Shown in pieces: positions 9,841 to 17,857 of a DNA stretch of 39,781 nucleotides; the stretch's first letter is position 1, and each line of letters starts with the position of its first letter. The translations under genes and the position numbers were made by a program. Below the pieces are notes generated by a model, which saw nothing but the letters and a program-made list of their open reading frames with translations, searched no databases and had not been told where the DNA came from. The stretch lies in contig JAAEKY010000805.1 of the NCBI GenBank assembly GCA_024227235.1, forward strand, positions 1 through 39,781. Reading direction: 5' to 3'. The DNA comes from Desulfobacteraceae bacterium (GTDB taxonomy: Bacteria > Desulfobacterota > Desulfobacteria > Desulfobacterales > Desulfobacteraceae).

Positions 9841-10047
9841 CATTACTATTAAATATTTCCTTTTGATAATGAACGCAATACAGATGGTTGAAGAGATAAT
9901 GGTAAGATCCGCGTTAAATAAGCATTTTTCAAGGACGCCGCAAATTGCTTATTTTCGCTTTTTAACGGACACAACATCCATTAGAATTGAGTGAAAAGCA
10001 CACTCTCTTAGGCCATCGGCTGAATTGAAAAATCTTTTTGGCAAATG
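9841..10047. repeat. 207-bp structured dispersed element, copy A
   Basis: This segment aligns end to end with 36632-36838, which is also 207 bp long; about 77% of positions are identical in a hand alignment. The ends are inverted (CATT... and ...AAATG), as are longer subterminal arms. An internal hairpin pairs AATAAGCATTT with AAATTGCTTATT, and a second (TTTTAACGG / CCATTAGAA) is partly decayed. No open reading frame fits. The size, terminal inversion and two dispersed copies suggest a MITE-like non-autonomous element, or a repeated structured RNA. Confidence 0.75.
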
Positions 10048-10142
10048 TTATATATACACGATTGCCCTGGTTTTCTTAGAAAAATTTTAGCACTATGTGT
10101 GAAAAAGTTTAGCCATTTTATAGCGCAATTGTAAAAAAACAT

Positions 10143-10170
10143 TTGACAAATTAATTCCTTTAAATATAGT
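10143..10170 (+). promoter_or_regulatory. Sigma70 promoter of the acyl-CoA dehydrogenase operon
   Basis: A perfect TTGACA (10143-10148) is followed after 16 bases by TATAGT (10165-10170). Transcription would start near 10177, just before operator copy 2, leaving a leader of about 90 bases. Confidence 0.7.
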
Positions 10171-10181
10171 ATGTTAAAAAT

Positions 10182-10199
10182 AGACTGAGCGCTCGATCA
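10182..10199. promoter_or_regulatory. TetR operator copy 2 (acyl-CoA dehydrogenase side)
   Basis: AGACTGAGCGCTCGATCA carries the same GAGCGCTC core and the right TCA flank as copy 1, with one left-flank mismatch (AGA for TGA). It lies immediately downstream of the -10 box, where bound repressor would block initiation. Confidence 0.72.
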
Positions 10200-10267
10200 G
10201 TTTTTTGTATACCGGGCGTTCATAAACTGCCAAAACAATTAACAACTATATATAAAGGAGGCGCAGG

Positions 10268-11416
10268 GTGGATTTTGACCTTACCAAAGAGCAACAAATG
10301 ATTCGTAAGGAAGTAAGGAAGTTTGCCCAAAAAGAGATTGCTCCTATTGCGGGCGAGCTTGATGAAAAAGAAGAATTTTCTGAAGAGCTTACAAAAAAAA
10401 TGGGAGAAATTGGTCTTTTCGGCATGTTTGTTTCAGAAAAGTATGAGGGTCAGGAAATGGACTATATTTCATACATTATCGGGGTTGAGGAAATTGCAAG
10501 GATTGACGGCTCTCAGGCCGCGACTGTTGCAGCAGGCAATTCCCTTGGTATCGGCCCTATTTACTATTTCGGAACTGAAGAACAAAAACAAAAATACCTA
10601 CCAAAACTATGTTCAGGTGAAGGTCTGTGGGGGTTTGGATTGACTGAGCCCACTGCCGGTTCTGATGCTGGAGGCAGCAAAACAACGGCTGTTCTGGATG
10701 GTGATGAATGGGTCATAAATGGATCTAAAATATTTATTACAAATGCAGCCTGCGATCTGACCATGGGTGTAACTGTTCAAGCAGTTACCGGAACGTTAGA
10801 CAATGGCAAGCCTGAAGTCTCCTGCATTCTTGTTGAAGCGGGTACGCCAGGATTCAAAGCTGTACCCATGCATAATAAAATGATGTGGCGATCCTCTAAT
10901 ACAGCTGAGCTTTATTTTGATGATGTCAGGGTTCCTAAATCGAATATTCTTGGAAAGCCAGGGGATGGATTCCATCAGATGCTGGCGACGTTAGATGGTG
11001 GTAGATTATCTATTGGCGCTATGGGACTTGGTGGTGCACAAGGTGCGTATGACCTTGGTTTGAAATATGCCAAAGACAGAGAGCAATTCGGACAGCCCAT
11101 ATCAAAATTTCAGGCTATTGCTTTTAAGCTGGCTGATTCTGCCATGGAAATAGAATGTGCAAGAAATCTTCTTTACAAAGCCTGCTGGTTGAAAAGCAAT
11201 AAGCGCGCGTATGAAAAAGAAGCGGCAATGGGCAAGCTCTATTGTTCTGAAGTCATGTCCAGAGTGGTAGACCATGCGGTCCAAATCCATGGGGGCTACG
11301 GTCTTATGAAAGAGTATAATGTGGAAAGATTTTACAGAGATCAAAAACTCTTAGAAATAGGTGAAGGAACTTCTGAAGTCCAACGCATCGTTATTTCACG
11401 TTATATTGGCTGTTAA
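10268..11416 (+). CDS. Acyl-CoA dehydrogenase
   Basis: The 382-aa protein is a complete acyl-CoA dehydrogenase with the signatures GLTEPTAGSDAGG (FAD/substrate site), DREQFGQPI and QIHGGYG. It begins with GTG after AAGGAGG. As first gene of the operon, with methylglutaconyl-CoA hydratase-, MCC-beta- and HMG-lyase-like genes downstream, its expected role is isovaleryl-CoA dehydrogenation with electrons passed to ETF. However, Glu366 in IGEGTSEVQR occupies the canonical catalytic-base position of butyryl/medium-chain dehydrogenases, where isovaleryl-CoA dehydrogenases normally have Gly or Ala. Butyryl-, isobutyryl- or 2-methylbutyryl-CoA are therefore alternative substrates. No etfAB is in the window. 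Confidence 0.93.
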   Translation: MDFDLTKEQQMIRKEVRKFAQKEIAPIAGELDEKEEFSEELTKKMGEIGLFGMFVSEKYEGQEMDYISYIIGVEEIARIDGSQAATVAAGNSLGIGPIYYFGTEEQKQKYLPKLCSGEGLWGFGLTEPTAGSDAGGSKTTAVLDGDEWVINGSKIFITNAACDLTMGVTVQAVTGTLDNGKPEVSCILVEAGTPGFKAVPMHNKMMWRSSNTAELYFDDVRVPKSNILGKPGDGFHQMLATLDGGRLSIGAMGLGGAQGAYDLGLKYAKDREQFGQPISKFQAIAFKLADSAMEIECARNLLYKACWLKSNKRAYEKEAAMGKLYCSEVMSRVVDHAVQIHGGYGLMKEYNVERFYRDQKLLEIGEGTSEVQRIVISRYIGC

Positions 11417-11446
11417 AACGCTTGGTTTTATTTGGGAGAAAATAAT

Positions 11447-12232
11447 ATGAATACAAGTGACCTGCTGTTGGTAGAAGAAAAAGATCAGGCAGTTATTCTG
11501 ACCATGAACAGGCCCAAGGTAATGAACTGCCTTAATTTTGATTTACTCTATGCGATCAGAGATCAAGTGGATGCACTTCAATATCGCACTGATATACGAA
11601 CGGTTATTATCACCGGTGCCGGGGAAAAATCCTTTTGCGCTGGTGCGGATCTAAAAGAAAGGGCAACATTAACCCCGGATGAAGTAAAAAAATTCATTAT
11701 TACCATCAGGAACCTTCTGACATCCATTCAGAACTTACCCATACCGGTAATTTCAGCCGTAAATGGTGTGGCACTTGGCGGGGGGACTGAAGTGGCGTTA
11801 GCCTCGGATATCAGAATTGCTTCTGAAACAGCCAGTATGGGGTTGACCGAGGCAAGACTTGCTATCATCCCTGGTGGTGGTGGCACTCAAAGACTGCCAA
11901 GAATAATTGGTGTGGCAAAGGCCAAAGAACTCATCTTCACAGGTCGTCGTGTAGATGCCAATGAAGCACTGGATATTGGACTTGTTAACAAAGTTGCAAC
12001 GCCTGAAACACTTTTAGATAAATGCATGACCATGGCAGACATGATTGCTCAGACAGGTCCCATTGCTGTTGAAATGGCCAAATATGCCATTGATAAAGGT
12101 ATTGAAACCGACCTGGCAACAGGACTTGCTATCGAATCCAATGCCTATCGGGTCACCATACCTACTGAAGATAGAGTTGAAGGATTAACTGCATTTAGAG
12201 AAAAAAGAAAACCCGTTTACAAAGGGAGATAA
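11447..12232 (+). CDS. Enoyl-CoA hydratase, 3-methylglutaconyl-CoA hydratase (AUH)-like
   Basis: The 261-aa crotonase-fold protein has the oxyanion-hole motifs SFCAGADLKER and NGVALGGGTE, the catalytic Glu of GGGTE, and the second Glu in GLTEARLAIIPGGGGTQRL. The last block, and the following AKELIFTGRRVDANEA, closely resemble human AUH and bacterial LiuC, so hydration of 3-methylglutaconyl-CoA to HMG-CoA is the most likely reaction; a general short-chain enoyl-CoA hydratase is the alternative. The true start is ATG 11447, seven bases after GGGAGA, rather than an upstream in-frame TTG at 11432. It is 30 bp after the dehydrogenase and 9 bp before the carboxyltransferase. Confidence 0.9.
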   Translation: MNTSDLLLVEEKDQAVILTMNRPKVMNCLNFDLLYAIRDQVDALQYRTDIRTVIITGAGEKSFCAGADLKERATLTPDEVKKFIITIRNLLTSIQNLPIPVISAVNGVALGGGTEVALASDIRIASETASMGLTEARLAIIPGGGGTQRLPRIIGVAKAKELIFTGRRVDANEALDIGLVNKVATPETLLDKCMTMADMIAQTGPIAVEMAKYAIDKGIETDLATGLAIESNAYRVTIPTEDRVEGLTAFREKRKPVYKGR

Positions 12233-12241
12233 ATAAAACCC

Positions 12242-13831
12242 ATGACTGAAAATAGAACTTTCTGGGAAGCTGAAGAACAAAAGTTAGAAGATAAACGACA
12301 AGAATCGATCTGTACTGGCGGCCAAAAGGCGATTGACATGCTTGCCAAAAGGAACAAGCGGCCTGTCAGAGACCTGGTAGCCGATCTCATTGATCCGGGC
12401 ACTAAATTTTTTGAACTCTCAACATTAGCTGGGTTTGGTATGGGATACCCTGGTGTTGATGATGTTCCTTGCGCGGGTATTGTCACTGGAATTGGAAAAG
12501 TCCAAGGCAACTGGACCATGATCATGGGAAGCGACAGTCGGGTCAAAGCCGGCACGTATTTTCCCATAACACTAAAAAAACATATGAGAGCCCAGGCCAT
12601 TGCAGAAAAATGCGGTTTGAATTGTATTTATATCGCTGACTCAGGTGGGGTATTTCTCCCTATGCAGGCAGATGTTTTTCCTGATGATCAACATTTTGGG
12701 TCCATTTTTTATAATATGGCCCGAATGTCAGCCAAAGGACTGCGCCAAGTCACTTTAAGTACAGGTGGAAATACTGCTGGTGGCGCATATATTGTGTTTA
12801 TGGCTTGTGAATCCATTATGATTGATAAACAATCTTTTTCTTTCCTTGGTGGTCCACCTCTGGTAAAAATGGCCACTGGTGAAGAAATTTCGGCTGAAAA
12901 TTTGGGCGGTGCCAAAGTCCATACTCAAATTTCAGGTGGTGCAGACCATCTTTGTTCAGATCAAACTGAAGCCATTGGTAGAGTCAGAGAACTTCTTTCT
13001 TTAACCAAGCCTCAAAACATTCATCTTCACAGGTTTGAAGCCAAAGAGCCCAAAGCATCCCCTGAAAGTATCTATGATAATTTACCCATGTCCCCTCATC
13101 AGGGAATTAATGGCAGGGCATTTATTGAAGCCATTGCAGATGAGTCTGAATTTATTGAAAGCAAAAAAGACTTTGCACCGGGCCGAGGTTCAAATATTTT
13201 AACGGGTAAAATCAGAATCAAAGGATTTCCTGTTGGAATTATCTGTTCCAATGCTGCCGGGATCATATTCCATGAGTGTGCTAAAAAAGTGGCTGAATGG
13301 GTGGTTCGGTGTTCTTATGAAAAAATCCCTTTACTTTTTGTTCAAAGTGCACCCGGTTATATGATTGGATCTGATTCTGAACATGCCGGCATAGGTAAAT
13401 TTGGAGCAGACATGGTCCGTGCAGTATCTTGTGCGCAGGTGCCAAGAATTCAGCTTGTCATCGGACCAGATAATGGTGCTGCCAATTACGGCATGTGTGG
13501 CAGAGCTTATCGGCCCAATTTTCTTTTTTCAACCATGCGCGCCAGAACTGGTGTAATGAGTGGAAAGAGTGCCGGAGGCGTCCTTCTAAGCATTGAACAG
13601 GCCAAACGGAATGCCCAGGGGAGCCCCATGACACCCGAAGAAATAAATGAATTCCAGGGAAAAATGATTGAAAAATATGATGGAGAAGCCCATCCCTTTT
13701 TCTGCGCATCACGACTGCTAAATGACGGGGTGTTAAAATTTTCAGAAATCAGGGAATGGCTTGCCATGGCCTTTGAAGTCAGTTTAATTAAACCTATTGA
13801 AGAACCAACATTTGGAAATTTTAGATTCTAA
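12242..13831 (+). CDS. Acyl-CoA carboxylase carboxyltransferase (methylcrotonyl-CoA carboxylase beta-like)
   Basis: The 529-aa protein has the paired carboxyltransferase N and C domains of biotin-dependent acyl-CoA carboxylases. Near-diagnostic MCC-beta features are NYGMCGRAYRPNF and the C-terminal TFGNFRF ending, and the length matches MCC-beta (about 535). It would transfer CO2 from biotin to 3-methylcrotonyl-CoA. The biotin carboxylase/biotin carrier (alpha) subunit that normally accompanies it is not in this operon or anywhere in the window, so it must be encoded elsewhere or shared. A role as alpha subunit of a Na+-translocating decarboxylase is less likely because no membrane subunit is present. 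It sits within the leucine/isovalerate-type operon. Confidence 0.88.
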   Translation: MTENRTFWEAEEQKLEDKRQESICTGGQKAIDMLAKRNKRPVRDLVADLIDPGTKFFELSTLAGFGMGYPGVDDVPCAGIVTGIGKVQGNWTMIMGSDSRVKAGTYFPITLKKHMRAQAIAEKCGLNCIYIADSGGVFLPMQADVFPDDQHFGSIFYNMARMSAKGLRQVTLSTGGNTAGGAYIVFMACESIMIDKQSFSFLGGPPLVKMATGEEISAENLGGAKVHTQISGGADHLCSDQTEAIGRVRELLSLTKPQNIHLHRFEAKEPKASPESIYDNLPMSPHQGINGRAFIEAIADESEFIESKKDFAPGRGSNILTGKIRIKGFPVGIICSNAAGIIFHECAKKVAEWVVRCSYEKIPLLFVQSAPGYMIGSDSEHAGIGKFGADMVRAVSCAQVPRIQLVIGPDNGAANYGMCGRAYRPNFLFSTMRARTGVMSGKSAGGVLLSIEQAKRNAQGSPMTPEEINEFQGKMIEKYDGEAHPFFCASRLLNDGVLKFSEIREWLAMAFEVSLIKPIEEPTFGNFRF

Positions 13832-13849
13832 AATATAAGGAGAAAAACC

Positions 13850-14974
13850 ATGACAGAATATGATTATTGGAAAATATTCCCACGAATGCCTAAAAAAGTA
13901 ACCATTGGTGATATTACCGTCCGAGACGGATTTCAACACCTTGAAAAATTTATTTCTACTCCTGCAAAAATCACCTATCTTGAAGAACTGATTTTTGCTG
14001 GTTGCCGAAATATTGAAGTAACGAACCTAGGCAATCCCAGAAGTATGCCTCAATTCAGTGATGCTGAAGAACTTTTAGCCCATCTTAGAGGTGATAATTT
14101 TGTCAGCCGTGCTGCTAAAAAAGGCATTGATATGAAAGATGTTGTGTTGACAGCCATTACCATCCGTGAACAATCTGTTGATCGGGCCATTGAACTTAAG
14201 AAAAGAGGCGTTGGCCCTGATAGAGTTTTGATGATGGTTTCTACTGAAGAGCAACACCATTTTGCCAATTCAGGTACAACACTTCCAAATTATTGGGCAG
14301 AAGCTGAAAGATGCTGTAAAAAATGTTCTGATGCAGGTATCAAAATGTGTGGTACGGTCAGCACAATCTGGGGAAGTCCCATTGGTGGTGCTACTGAACT
14401 TAAAGATGCGGTTAAATTCACTAAACACTGGTTGGATATCGGAGCAAGCGACATTGAGCATGCCGATCATGATGGGTCTGCATCTGCAGCAGAAGTCTAC
14501 AGATATTTTTCCATGATCCTTGATGAAATACCGGACACAAGTCTTCATATTGCGCATTTCCATGAGACAAAACGTGTGGCTTCTGCATCCGTTCTTGCAG
14601 CGCTTCAAGCGGGTATCTGCCATTACGAAGCGACCCTTGGCGGCCTTGGCGGACAACCCGCTAACTTTCTTGATGACAGACCTATCAAAGGGACTGGCGA
14701 TTACTATTACGATGATGAAAGATTTGTGGGCTTGGTTTGCCTTGAAGATACTCTTGTACAAATTGATGAAATGGGTATAGAACATGGATATGATGTTGAC
14801 AGAATCTTGTGGCTGGGCAAACAATTAGAAAGAACGGTTGGCACAAGATTAAGGAGTGAGGCCATGATTAACGGTAGAACCCTTAAAGAAGGCCATATGG
14901 AATATGCCAGGCCAGGTCTTGCGAAATTGAAAGAAAAATTAGGTGAAGATGCGAATCAAAGCTTTCCCAAATAA
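13850..14974 (+). CDS. HMG-CoA lyase-like DRE-TIM protein with altered catalytic loop
   Basis: The 374-aa protein belongs to the HMGL/DRE-TIM family. Arg25-Asp26 lie in VRDGFQ (compare PRDGLQ), Glu56 in NIEVTN, and the metal-binding His236 and His238 in HFHET. By context it should cleave HMG-CoA to acetyl-CoA and acetoacetate, which the downstream synthetase would activate. Two features are odd. It is about 70 residues longer than typical HMG-CoA lyases (about 300), and the mobile-loop motif reads GGLGGQP (Gln269) where HMG-CoA lyases carry the catalytic Cys of GLGGCP. It may be a divergent lyase with a different acid catalyst, or act on another 3-hydroxyacyl-CoA. ATG 13850 follows AAGGAG. 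Confidence 0.82.
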   Translation: MTEYDYWKIFPRMPKKVTIGDITVRDGFQHLEKFISTPAKITYLEELIFAGCRNIEVTNLGNPRSMPQFSDAEELLAHLRGDNFVSRAAKKGIDMKDVVLTAITIREQSVDRAIELKKRGVGPDRVLMMVSTEEQHHFANSGTTLPNYWAEAERCCKKCSDAGIKMCGTVSTIWGSPIGGATELKDAVKFTKHWLDIGASDIEHADHDGSASAAEVYRYFSMILDEIPDTSLHIAHFHETKRVASASVLAALQAGICHYEATLGGLGGQPANFLDDRPIKGTGDYYYDDERFVGLVCLEDTLVQIDEMGIEHGYDVDRILWLGKQLERTVGTRLRSEAMINGRTLKEGHMEYARPGLAKLKEKLGEDANQSFPK

Positions 14975-14992
14975 TGATGACAAGGAGATGCT

Positions 14993-15628
14993 ATGGAAAA
15001 AAATGAAAAAATCCCTCATATCAACGTAGATTATTTTGAAGATCTCACCGGCAATATTAACGATGGGGAAAAAGGCGAAGTTGATGAAGTAGGGAAACGC
15101 ATTAAACAACTCAGAGAAGAAAGAGGGATTTCTATTGAAGACCTTTCAAACCTGACAGGGTTTGATGTCGCAAGACTCCAAGATATTGAAGATGGCAAAG
15201 AAAAGCCTCAACTTGGGACGGTAATGAAACTGTCTAAGGCCCTGGATCTGGCTGTAGGCCGACTGGTATCTGGTATGGGAACCAAACTTTATTCCGTTAC
15301 AAGAAAAAATGAAAGAAAACAAATTTCTAGATCCGGCTCAAAGTCGGGAAAAGAAAATGCTTATTCTTATATGAGCCTGGCTCCCGAGGTTCAGGGCCGC
15401 CATATGGAAGCATTAATCGTACAATTAGAAAAAAGTGAAGATAAAGAAGTATCTGTCCATAACGGGGAAGAATTTGTATTTATTCTTGAGGGAGTCGTCA
15501 ACCTGACCATTGGTAATGATACCTATGATCTTGAACCAGGAGACAGTGCCTATTATTTATCTACCACTTCCCATTTTATTACTGCAAAAACTGAAAAAGC
15601 TACTATACTTGCCGTTCTGTATGAATAA
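14993..15628 (+). CDS. XRE-family HTH / cupin-domain regulator
   Basis: The 211-aa protein has an XRE/Cro-type helix-turn-helix at about residues 35-88 (KRIKQLREERGISIEDLSN) and a C-terminal cupin of about 70 residues (GEEFVFILEGVVNL ... LEPGDSAYYLSTTSHF). Proteins of this architecture are usually local transcription regulators whose cupin binds a small metabolite. It lies 18 bp after the lyase and 16 bp before acetoacetyl-CoA synthetase, inside the operon, so it is co-transcribed with the pathway it may control. This would be a second regulator besides TetR. The ligand is unknown. Confidence 0.88.
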   Translation: MEKNEKIPHINVDYFEDLTGNINDGEKGEVDEVGKRIKQLREERGISIEDLSNLTGFDVARLQDIEDGKEKPQLGTVMKLSKALDLAVGRLVSGMGTKLYSVTRKNERKQISRSGSKSGKENAYSYMSLAPEVQGRHMEALIVQLEKSEDKEVSVHNGEEFVFILEGVVNLTIGNDTYDLEPGDSAYYLSTTSHFITAKTEKATILAVLYE

Positions 15629-15644
15629 GGAGATAAAAACAACC

Positions 15645-17594
15645 ATGTCAAAACTTTTGTGGCAGCCATCTGAAGAAAGAATTAAACAAACTAATATGTA
15701 TCGTTTCATGAATACTGTAAACGATAAATTTGATAAAGATTTAAAAGACTATAATCAATTGTGGGAATGGTCAGTCGACAACCTTGAAGATTTCTGGTCA
15801 ACCACCTGGGATTTCATTGATATCAAAGCCTCAAAACCCTATGAGAAAGCAATTGATGACCCAAACAAAATGCCTGGGGCAAAATTCTTTGTTAATTGTA
15901 AACTCAATTTTGCAGAAAACCTTTTGAAATTCCGCAATGATGAGCTGGCAATAATCTTCAGGGGTGAAGATTCTGTTAGAAGAACACTGACATATAATCA
16001 GCTTTATGATGAAGTGGCAAAAACAGCCGCCTCATTAAAAAAACTGGGGGTTAAAAAAGGGGATCGAGTCGTTGGATTTGTCCCAAACATGCCTGAAAGT
16101 ATCATCGCCATGCTGGCAACTACAAGCATGGGAGCCATATGGTCTTCTTGCTCACCTGACTTTGGAATTAAAGGTATTCTGGACAGATTTGGACAAACCC
16201 GGCCAAAAGTATTGTTTACAGCTGATGGATATTTTTTCAAAGGTAAACCTTTGGACAGCCTTGAAAGAATTGCCGGTATTGTCAAAGAAATCCCTTCTAT
16301 CGAAAAAATCGTTGTGGTTCCCTATACTTCTGAGGAATCTGATATCAGTATCTTACCTAATGCAGTATCATTCAAGGATTTTAAAGACCCTGATGCCACC
16401 GAGATTGAATTCGAGCAAATGGACTTTGATGATCCGCTTTACATCATGTATTCTTCTGGAACCACAGGACTTCCTAAATGTATGGTCCAAAGTGTGGGCG
16501 GCGTTCTTCTACATCAGAAAAAAGAACTGGTATTGCATACAGACCTGACAGAAGAAGACACTATTTTTTATTTTACAACCTGTGGATGGATGATGTGGAA
16601 TTGGCTGACGTCTTCTTTAAGTGTGGGAGCAACGCTTGTGCTTTATGATGGAAATCCTTTTCACCCGGGACCTGAAGCATTATGGAAAATGGCGCAAGAT
16701 GAAAAAATTACTGTTTTTGGCACCAGCGCGGGTTACATTGAAGCGTTAAAAAATGCTGGGGTCAAACCAAAAGAACAATTTGATTTAACAAGCCTAAAAT
16801 CTGTTCTGTCAACAGGATCTCCTCTGTCTGATGAAAACTTTGAATTCATATACAATGAAATTAAAGGGGATATTCAGCTGGCATCCATATCTGGCGGATC
16901 CGATCTCAACGGCTGCTTTGCTCTTGGAAACCCAATGGGACCGGTTTATATAGGTGAACTGCAATGCCGTGGTCTTGGTATGAAAGTTTACGCTTATGAT
17001 GAAACCGGAACACCTGTTGTGGGGCAGCAGGCAGAACTTGTTTGTGCTGCGCCCTTCCCTTCTATGCCGATCTATTTCTGGGGGGATGAAGATGGTTCCA
17101 AGTACCATTCAGCATATTTTGATGAATATCCAGGCATCTGGACCCATGGTGATTTTATCATGGTGACCGAACACGGCGGTGTGATTATGTTCGGCAGATC
17201 AGATACCACGCTTAATCCGGGTGGTGTAAGAATTGGAACCGCTGAAATTTACAGACGTCTGGATGCCATGGAAGAACTTGAAGATTCTGTTGTAATTGGC
17301 CAATCCTGGAATAATGATGTCAGGGTCATTCTTTTTGTTAAAATGGCTGCGGGATTTGAACTCACAGACGAACTTCAAAATAAAATCAGGGGGGATATCA
17401 GAGCCAATGCCTCTCCAAGACATGTCCCTGCAAAAATTATTGAATGCCCGGATGTTCCCTACACATTGAACATGAAAAAAGTGGAACTGGCAGTTAAAAA
17501 AATGGTCGAAGGAAAAGAAGTTAAAAATAAGGATGCATTAAAGAATCCTGAATCGCTTGACTTCTTTGGGTCTATAGAAGAACTCAAATCATAA
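15645..17594 (+). CDS. Acetoacetyl-CoA synthetase (acetoacetate-CoA ligase)
   Basis: The 649-aa protein is an ANL-family adenylating enzyme of the usual acetoacetyl-CoA synthetase length. Visible are the AMP-binding P-loop YSSGTTGLPK, the family block TTCGWMMWNWL, and the C-terminal domain hinge with FGRSDTTLNPGGVRIG. It converts acetoacetate, ATP and CoA to acetoacetyl-CoA, AMP and PPi, linking the lyase product to thiolase. The start ATG 15645 is supported by AAGGAGATAAAAACAACC and by homologous starts of the type SKLLWQPSEE; the frame is open further upstream but that part overlaps the preceding gene. It is the last gene before a strong terminator. Confidence 0.93.
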   Translation: MSKLLWQPSEERIKQTNMYRFMNTVNDKFDKDLKDYNQLWEWSVDNLEDFWSTTWDFIDIKASKPYEKAIDDPNKMPGAKFFVNCKLNFAENLLKFRNDELAIIFRGEDSVRRTLTYNQLYDEVAKTAASLKKLGVKKGDRVVGFVPNMPESIIAMLATTSMGAIWSSCSPDFGIKGILDRFGQTRPKVLFTADGYFFKGKPLDSLERIAGIVKEIPSIEKIVVVPYTSEESDISILPNAVSFKDFKDPDATEIEFEQMDFDDPLYIMYSSGTTGLPKCMVQSVGGVLLHQKKELVLHTDLTEEDTIFYFTTCGWMMWNWLTSSLSVGATLVLYDGNPFHPGPEALWKMAQDEKITVFGTSAGYIEALKNAGVKPKEQFDLTSLKSVLSTGSPLSDENFEFIYNEIKGDIQLASISGGSDLNGCFALGNPMGPVYIGELQCRGLGMKVYAYDETGTPVVGQQAELVCAAPFPSMPIYFWGDEDGSKYHSAYFDEYPGIWTHGDFIMVTEHGGVIMFGRSDTTLNPGGVRIGTAEIYRRLDAMEELEDSVVIGQSWNNDVRVILFVKMAAGFELTDELQNKIRGDIRANASPRHVPAKIIECPDVPYTLNMKKVELAVKKMVEGKEVKNKDALKNPESLDFFGSIEELKS

Positions 17595-17605
17595 ATTATC
17601 TATAT

Positions 17606-17652
17606 AAAGCATGGCAGATTCAAAGTTTTAACTTTTCTGTCATGCTTTTTTA
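17606..17652 (+). terminator. Rho-independent terminator of the acyl-CoA dehydrogenase operon
   Basis: AGCATGGCAGA (17608-17618) pairs with TCTGTCATGCT (17636-17646) with one G-U pair. A run of T follows. It lies 13 bp after the acetoacetyl-CoA synthetase stop. Confidence 0.88.
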
Positions 17653-17857
17653 CTTTTCTATAACACCCAAAAACTAAAAATAGCCTATTAAAGAACAAAA
17701 TACTTTGTCATATTGTACTCCCCCTCATTTAGAACATAGATTTGAAAACTTTAAAAAAATAATACGATCTGTGTTATTGAAGCTATCTTAAAAAAAAGTT
17801 ACTATATATCATTTCGTTAATAATTTTAATGGCAATTTAAGCTAAGGAATTAAAAAA

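Noticed and set aside
11432..11446. Upstream TTG start for the crotonase gene
   Set aside because: It would overlap its own ribosome-binding site GGGAGA; ATG 11447 is correctly spaced.
15510..15644. N-terminal extension of acetoacetyl-CoA synthetase
   Set aside because: It overlaps the XRE-cupin coding region in another frame and has no ribosome-binding site; ATG 15645 fits.
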